Notes under the pieces: generated by a model | Told to the model about the DNA's origin: nothing | Database searches by the model: none | Seen by the model: the letters and a program-made list of their open reading frames with translations, nothing else | Shown: positions 60,040-64,000 of the stretch, one piece after another | Layout: each line of letters begins with the position of its first letter | How positions within the stretch are numbered: position 1 is the stretch's first letter | Assembly: GCA_937911505.1 (NCBI GenBank) | Contig: CALEMF010000046.1 | Span: 1-64,000 of the forward strand | Reading direction: 5' to 3' | Length of the DNA: 64,000 nt | Source: an uncultured Cytophagales bacterium | Lineage (GTDB): Bacteria; Bacteroidota; Bacteroidia; Cytophagales; Thermonemataceae | Translations under genes and position numbers: made by a program

Positions 60040-61512
60040 ATGAAAGAAGTAATAGTAATAGGAGCAGGCTTCGCAGGTTTGTCTGCTGCTACCCATCTAG
60101 CGCATCAAGGTTATCAGGTAAAGCTACTAGAAAAAAATAGTATGGCAGGTGGAAGGGCTAGAAAGTTTGAGGCAGAAGGCTTTACCTTCGATATGGGCCC
60201 TAGCTGGTATTGGATGCCCGATGTATTTGAAAGATACTTTGCACAATTTGGTAAGCAACCTTCCGACTATTACGATTTAAAACGTTTGGATCCTTCATAT
60301 ACAGTAGTATTTGGAGAAGATGACTTCGTAGATATTCCCGCTCATCTTGAAGAAATTTATGCACTTTTTGAGCATTATGAAAAAGGAAGCAGCCAAAGAC
60401 TGAAAGATTTTCTAGCACAGTCTGCCTATAAATATGAAGTAGGGATTAATAACTTGGTATACAAGCCGAGCCTATCACTTACAGAATTTGTGGATTTCAG
60501 GCTATTGGTAGATATGATTCGTATGAATATCTTTGAATCGTTCCATAAGCATATTCGTCGTTATTTTAAACATCCTAAGCTCATCAAGCTGATGGAGTTT
60601 CCAATCCTTTTTTTGGGAGCTACCCCCCAAAATACCCCTGCTTTGTATAGCCTAATGAACTATGCTGACATCTCGCTTGGTACGTGGTATCCTATGGGAG
60701 GGATGTTCAAAATTATAGAAGGAATGGTAAAGTTGGCAGAAGAAAAAGGAGTTCAGATACTTTATAACCAAGAAGTAAAAGAGCTAAAAGTAGTAGAAAA
60801 AAAAGTGACGCAGGTAGTGACCACCTCAGCTACCTTTGAAGCAGATATTGTGGTAGCAGGCGCTGACTACCATCATGTAGACCAACATCTTTTGGCTAAG
60901 CCCTATCAAAATTATACTGAAAAGTACTGGGGAAAGCGTACGATGGCTCCTGGCTCTTTACTATTTTATTTGGGTGTCAATAAACGGTTAAAGAACCTAA
61001 GGCATCATAATTTATTTTTTCACGAAGAGCTAATGCCGCATGCGGTTGAAATTTATGAAAATCCTCAATGGCCAACACGTCCATTATTTTATGTTTCTTG
61101 CCCTTCTCAAACCGACCCAACCGTAGCACCAGAGGGTATGGAAAACATATTTGTATTGATGCCTGTTGCTCCCAACCTAGAAGACACTGAAGAAAAAAGA
61201 GCGTTCTATTATGAATTATTGCTAAAGCAACTAGAGTCACTTACTGGGCAGTCGATTCGCGAGTCAGTTGTATACAAGCGTACTTATGCACACAAAGATT
61301 TTGTAGAAGATTACAACGCTTTTAAGGGAAATGCTTACGGACTAGCCAACACATTAAAACAAACAGCCATTTTAAAACCCTCTCTCAAAAATAAAAAACT
61401 ACATAATCTATATTACACTGGTCAACTCACTGTACCAGGGCCGGGCGTACCACCCTCTTTGATATCTGGACATGTAGTGGCAGCACAAGTCATGAAAGCT
61501 TTTAGTATTTAG
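60040..61512 (+). CDS. crtI: Phytoene desaturase
   Basis: CrtI desaturates phytoene to lycopene (or a related product) with FAD. The 490-residue product opens with VIGAGFAGLSAATHLAHQGY, the FAD dinucleotide motif, then LLEKNSMAGGRARKFEAEGF and FDMGPSWYWMPDVF. YYTGQLTVPGPGVPPSLISG near the C-terminus is the carotenoid-dehydrogenase signature. It is followed by crtB, forming the carotenoid pair. Related enzymes (CrtN, CrtD) share the fold, but the pairing with crtB favours CrtI. No cyclase or hydroxylase gene is in the window. Confidence 0.94.
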   Translation: MKEVIVIGAGFAGLSAATHLAHQGYQVKLLEKNSMAGGRARKFEAEGFTFDMGPSWYWMPDVFERYFAQFGKQPSDYYDLKRLDPSYTVVFGEDDFVDIPAHLEEIYALFEHYEKGSSQRLKDFLAQSAYKYEVGINNLVYKPSLSLTEFVDFRLLVDMIRMNIFESFHKHIRRYFKHPKLIKLMEFPILFLGATPQNTPALYSLMNYADISLGTWYPMGGMFKIIEGMVKLAEEKGVQILYNQEVKELKVVEKKVTQVVTTSATFEADIVVAGADYHHVDQHLLAKPYQNYTEKYWGKRTMAPGSLLFYLGVNKRLKNLRHHNLFFHEELMPHAVEIYENPQWPTRPLFYVSCPSQTDPTVAPEGMENIFVLMPVAPNLEDTEEKRAFYYELLLKQLESLTGQSIRESVVYKRTYAHKDFVEDYNAFKGNAYGLANTLKQTAILKPSLKNKKLHNLYYTGQLTVPGPGVPPSLISGHVVAAQVMKAFSI

Positions 61513-61598
61513 ATATCAGGTTGATTTTACATATATTGAAACAAAAGAACCTTGCAGGAGTTCTATGTGAAACGAAAACAGCCTCTAAATTACCATTT

Positions 61599-62435
61599 AT
61601 GTTAGAGCTTTACACAACAACTACGCTCAAGTGTAGTCAACTAATTACCGAACATTACAGTACTTCTTTTACATTAGGTATCAAAACCTTACATAAGCGT
61701 TTTCATGCGCCTATTTACGCTATTTATGGATTTGTGAGATACGCAGATGAAATCGTAGATACTTTCCATAATTATGATAAAAAGTCATTACTTGAACGTT
61801 TTAAGAAAGACACTTATCAGGCTATTGAAGAACAAATTAGCCTAAATCCCGTCTTACATTCTTTTCAATTGGTAGTGAACCAATACAATATAGAAAAAGA
61901 ACTCATTGATGCTTTTCTACATAGTATGGAAATGGATTTATACTTCAACACTTACAATGATGATAAATACCAAGAATATATCTATGGCTCTGCTGAGGTA
62001 GTAGGATTGATGTGCTTACGAGTATTTTGTGAAGGTAATGAAGAGAAGTATTCACAACTCAAGGAACCTGCGAGAAGCCTAGGGGCTGCCTTTCAAAAAA
62101 TCAACTTTTTAAGAGATATAAAGAGTGATTACCAAGAGCGTGGACGTACTTATTTCCCTACAGTAGATTTTACACAATTTAACGAGCCTACTAAAAGACA
62201 CATAGAGGAGGATATCCAGAAAGATTTCGATGATGCTTATAAGGGGATTCTTAAATTACCCAAAGGCGCTCGGCTGGGTGTATATCTGGCTTATGTTTAT
62301 TATATCTCTTTATTCAAGAAAATACAGAAGCTACCTGCCAAAACTATCATGCAACACAGAATACGCGTACCCGATAGCAAAAAAGTACGCCTTTTGCTGG
62401 GTTCATATTTTAAACATAGACTCAATTTTCTGTAA
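61599..62435 (+). CDS. crtB: Phytoene synthase
   Basis: CrtB joins two geranylgeranyl diphosphates into phytoene. The 278-residue product from the ATG at 61599 has CSQLITEHYSTSFTLGIK near the start, the first Asp motif RYADEIVDTF (48-57), and the second region GAAFQKINFLRDIKSDYQER. A TTG at 61521 would add 26 residues that do not fit the family, so the ATG is preferred. It lies 86 bases after crtI, and a terminator follows. GGPP could come from the synthase at 50.1-51.1 kb. Confidence 0.95.
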   Translation: MLELYTTTTLKCSQLITEHYSTSFTLGIKTLHKRFHAPIYAIYGFVRYADEIVDTFHNYDKKSLLERFKKDTYQAIEEQISLNPVLHSFQLVVNQYNIEKELIDAFLHSMEMDLYFNTYNDDKYQEYIYGSAEVVGLMCLRVFCEGNEEKYSQLKEPARSLGAAFQKINFLRDIKSDYQERGRTYFPTVDFTQFNEPTKRHIEEDIQKDFDDAYKGILKLPKGARLGVYLAYVYYISLFKKIQKLPAKTIMQHRIRVPDSKKVRLLLGSYFKHRLNFL

Positions 62436-62443
62436 AAATGAAA

Positions 62444-62476
62444 AACCCTTTACCACTGAATACATCGTAAAGGGTT
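62444..62476 (+). terminator. Rho-independent-type hairpin after crtB
   Basis: AACCCTTTAC pairs perfectly with GTAAAGGGTT across a 13-base loop, 8 bases past the crtB stop. The following T content is only moderate. It probably ends the crt transcript and may also end the convergent gene at 62518. Confidence 0.7.
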
Positions 62477-62517
62477 CTTCATACTTTAGCGTAAAGTGCT
62501 TGTAACACTATGGAAGC

Positions 62518-62691
62518 CTACTTTTGAAGGGTAAAGGTAATATATAATAGATTCTTCCCACCCGCTTGTTCAACATTTGAATGCACCTCCTTCACCGACC
62601 ACCCCTCTTCCAGCAGGCTTTGAATGTCTGCAAAGTCAGCGGATGGATTAGTAGAAAGATTAAGTGTTTTATTAACGGTTTTAGACTCCAT
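62518..62691 (-). CDS. Small protein of unknown function
   Basis: The 57-residue product begins MESKTVNKTLNLSTNPSADF and continues DIQSLLEEGWSVKEVHSNVE then GKNLLYITFTLQK. It looks like a compact alpha/beta fold (strand-helix-strand), as in DUF4177-like small proteins that respond in the pattern of LEEGW-x-V. The frame continues upstream to 62820, but that part has an unlikely composition, so the internal ATG was chosen. It converges with crtB. No function can be given. Confidence 0.5.
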   Translation of the reverse strand: MESKTVNKTLNLSTNPSADFADIQSLLEEGWSVKEVHSNVEQAGGKNLLYITFTLQK

Positions 62692-62852
62692 AGAACTAAT
62701 CTTAAATTTTTTATAAATTAAATAAGTGAAAAACTCAATTGCAAATCCTAGTTTGATAAATTTGACCTTTTTGTCAGTTACCCGTGTGCCATTTTCTGAG
62801 TTTTTACAGGCTTTTTGCAACTAATCTACATAATATAAAAAACATATCATTC

Positions 62853-63827
62853 ATGAAGAAGGTTTTTAAGATATCTATACGTCTGTTCTTTTTCCTTATT
62901 CTTATCCTGATAATATTAATTAATGTTATTGCCTATAAGCAAGCTTATAATTTCACGCATTTTGTTACACAGGCAGAGTCAATCGCTATTGAAGACATTG
63001 ATCAACTTTCTTTTCAGAAGAAGTTGAAGTACCTTTTTGAAGGGGTAGCAACGCCACGTCCTGTCAACGACCAACTACCAAAAGTACCCTACGAAACGGT
63101 CTATTTAGAAAGCGACTCAGGCAATCGTTTGGAAGGGTGGCTATTACCCACACAACACGCAAAAGGAACAATTATTATTCTACCAGGCTATACCAACGTG
63201 AAAAGCCACTTCTTAGAGGAAGCCTACGCGCTGAGAAAGTCACTACCCTACAACATATTATTACTAGACTTTTCGGCACATGGTGGCTCTACAGGAAACA
63301 TGACAAGCATAGGTTATTTTGAAGCATTAGATGTAGCTTGTGCGTATACTTATGCACAAACACTAGATGGAGATGTCATTTTATATGGCATTTCTATGGG
63401 AGCAGTAGCTACCCTGCGAGCGGTAAGCGAGTTGAATATAACGCCACAGGCGCTTCTCTTAGAATGTCCTTATGAGAGTATGCTCAAGGCAGTACAAAAT
63501 AGATTTGAGATGGTAGGTGTTCCTTCTTTCGGTTTAGCCGAAATATTGGTTTTTTGGGGAGGAATACAAAATGGCTACTGGGCTTTTGATTTAGAGAGCA
63601 CTCATTATGCTGCGAACATCAATGTACCCACACTACTTATGTATGGTGCTTTGGATAAAAGGGTAGAAAGAGGAGAGATAGATCGTATTTATGAACAACT
63701 ACCAAGTCCTAAAATGTTCAAGGTTTTTGAAGACGTAGGGCACAGCTCTTATTATGCGAAACATCCTCGTATTTGGAGAAGTACTATCAAAGATTTCCTG
63801 TTATCAATTCTTCCAAAAGTTTATTGA
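62853..63827 (+). CDS. Membrane-anchored alpha/beta hydrolase
   Basis: The 324-residue product begins with one membrane helix (ISIRLFFFLILILIILINVI), so the enzyme is anchored and faces the periplasm. The nucleophile elbow is LYGISMGAVATL, the early oxyanion loop is IILPGYTNVKSH, and FSAHGGSTGNMTS is the H-G-x-S-x-G region. An Asp in MYGALDKRVERG and the final His in VGHSSYYAKHP complete the triad. An ATG at 62784 adds 23 residues without a clear role. The substrate is unknown. Confidence 0.9.
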   Translation: MKKVFKISIRLFFFLILILIILINVIAYKQAYNFTHFVTQAESIAIEDIDQLSFQKKLKYLFEGVATPRPVNDQLPKVPYETVYLESDSGNRLEGWLLPTQHAKGTIIILPGYTNVKSHFLEEAYALRKSLPYNILLLDFSAHGGSTGNMTSIGYFEALDVACAYTYAQTLDGDVILYGISMGAVATLRAVSELNITPQALLLECPYESMLKAVQNRFEMVGVPSFGLAEILVFWGGIQNGYWAFDLESTHYAANINVPTLLMYGALDKRVERGEIDRIYEQLPSPKMFKVFEDVGHSSYYAKHPRIWRSTIKDFLLSILPKVY

Positions 63828-63832
63828 AATAT

Positions 63833-63845
63833 TGACATAATGTCA
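63833..63845. promoter_or_regulatory. Inverted repeat upstream of the sigma-54 activator-like gene
   Basis: TGACATAATGTCA is a perfect six-base inverted repeat around one central base, 6 bases past the hydrolase stop and 80 bases before the next start. It may be a regulator-binding site. No regulator can be named. Confidence 0.35.
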
Positions 63846-63925
63846 GTATCTTGTTTATCGTAAGATGTTTGCTTAAGGTAGTAGCTACAAAATCAGACAC
63901 TTACAATTTAACACTTGACACAACC

Positions 63926-64000
63926 ATGAATAATAATATAGATATCCAGTCCATCAAACTCCGCTTTGGTATTATAGGCAACTCTCCCTTACTCAATAAT
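63926..64000 (+). CDS. 5' end of probable sigma-54-dependent activator (partial)
   Basis: The window ends after 25 codons, reading MNNNIDIQSIKLRFGIIGNS and then PLLNN. The pattern I-K-x-R-F-G-I-I-G-N-S-P-x-L-N is how many Bacteroidota sigma-54-interacting AAA+ activators begin, just before the central ATPase domain. The rest is off the window, so the Walker motifs and DNA-binding domain are not seen. It starts 98 bases after the hydrolase gene. Confidence 0.6.
   Translation, partial: MNNNIDIQSIKLRFGIIGNSPLLNN

Noticed and set aside
1..64000. tRNA, rRNA, CRISPR or insertion-sequence content
   Set aside because: No intergenic region of suitable size carries the expected signals, no regular direct repeats with spacers were seen, and no transposase or terminal repeats were found by eye.

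Overview
The window is a chromosomal segment of a low-GC Bacteroidota bacterium, probably a Cytophagales-type gliding and pigmented marine or soil organism. The evidence is two GldJ-type gliding lipoproteins, a DUF4175 membrane coiled-coil protein, many short lipoproteins, DUF6588- and Ig-like-domain envelope proteins, crtI/crtB carotenoid genes, few Shine-Dalgarno sequences, and TAnnTTTG promoter-like boxes. The genus is an inference. No tRNA, rRNA, CRISPR array, prophage or intact insertion sequence was seen.

Layout. Bases 1-500 hold decayed coding remnants. Bases 0.5-6.4 kb carry a MarR regulator, a TspO-like protein, an envelope protein, a MurNAc-6-P etherase/amino-sugar kinase pair, a cytochrome-b5-like protein and an RDD membrane protein. 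Bases 6.5-12.7 kb are a co-directional six-gene operon: SpoIIM-like, two further membrane proteins, DUF4350, MoxR ATPase, DUF58. Bases 12.7-16.1 kb encode a PDZ-hydrolase and a TPR protein on the minus strand.

Bases 16.1-16.7 kb are the most striking part: an AT-rich tract followed by 19 perfect copies of the DnaA box TTATCCACA/TGTGGATAA in 453 bp, plus three TTTTCCACA variants, arranged in inverted pairs and partly duplicated. Together with nearby mnmG (19.5-21.4 kb) and three parS-like ParB sites (21.37-21.67 kb), this is a strong candidate for the chromosomal origin (oriC). A satellite cluster of three perfect DnaA boxes lies inside the asnB reading frame at 42.87 kb, 26 kb away.

Bases 16.9-31.4 kb are a long minus-strand block: Ig-like lipoprotein, methyltransferase, mnmG, ybeY, RsbW-like kinase, DUF4175 protein, peptide-binding lipoprotein, exonuclease III, FkbM methyltransferase, membrane glycosyltransferase, an unknown small protein and an AhpD-like protein. 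Bases 31.5-33.3 kb carry two coiled-coil proteins of unknown function and a ComF protein. Bases 33.3-41.3 kb hold tandem gldJ paralogues, mfd, hisH and phenylalanine hydroxylase. Bases 41.6-46.4 kb hold asnB with a glycosyltransferase, a universal stress protein and an unknown membrane protein. Bases 46.4-51.1 kb carry a redox/stress group, a rhomboid protease and a polyprenyl diphosphate synthase. Bases 51.3-56.7 kb encode a large duplicated TPR protein, PRPP synthetase and a membrane GAF-PP2C phosphatase. Bases 56.7-59.2 kb hold SCO1, a lipoprotein, folA and fmt. Bases 59.3-64.0 kb hold pnuC, crtI-crtB, a small protein, an alpha/beta hydrolase and the 5' end of a probable sigma-54 activator.

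Functional links: the polyprenyl synthase (50-51 kb) could supply GGPP to CrtB then CrtI. The RsbW-like kinase and the PP2C phosphatase are the two enzyme types of a partner-switching system, though they are far apart. DHFR and Fmt both serve one-carbon metabolism. MurQ and the kinase serve cell-wall sugar recycling. DnaA boxes and parS sites together suggest replication and segregation control between 16 and 22 kb.
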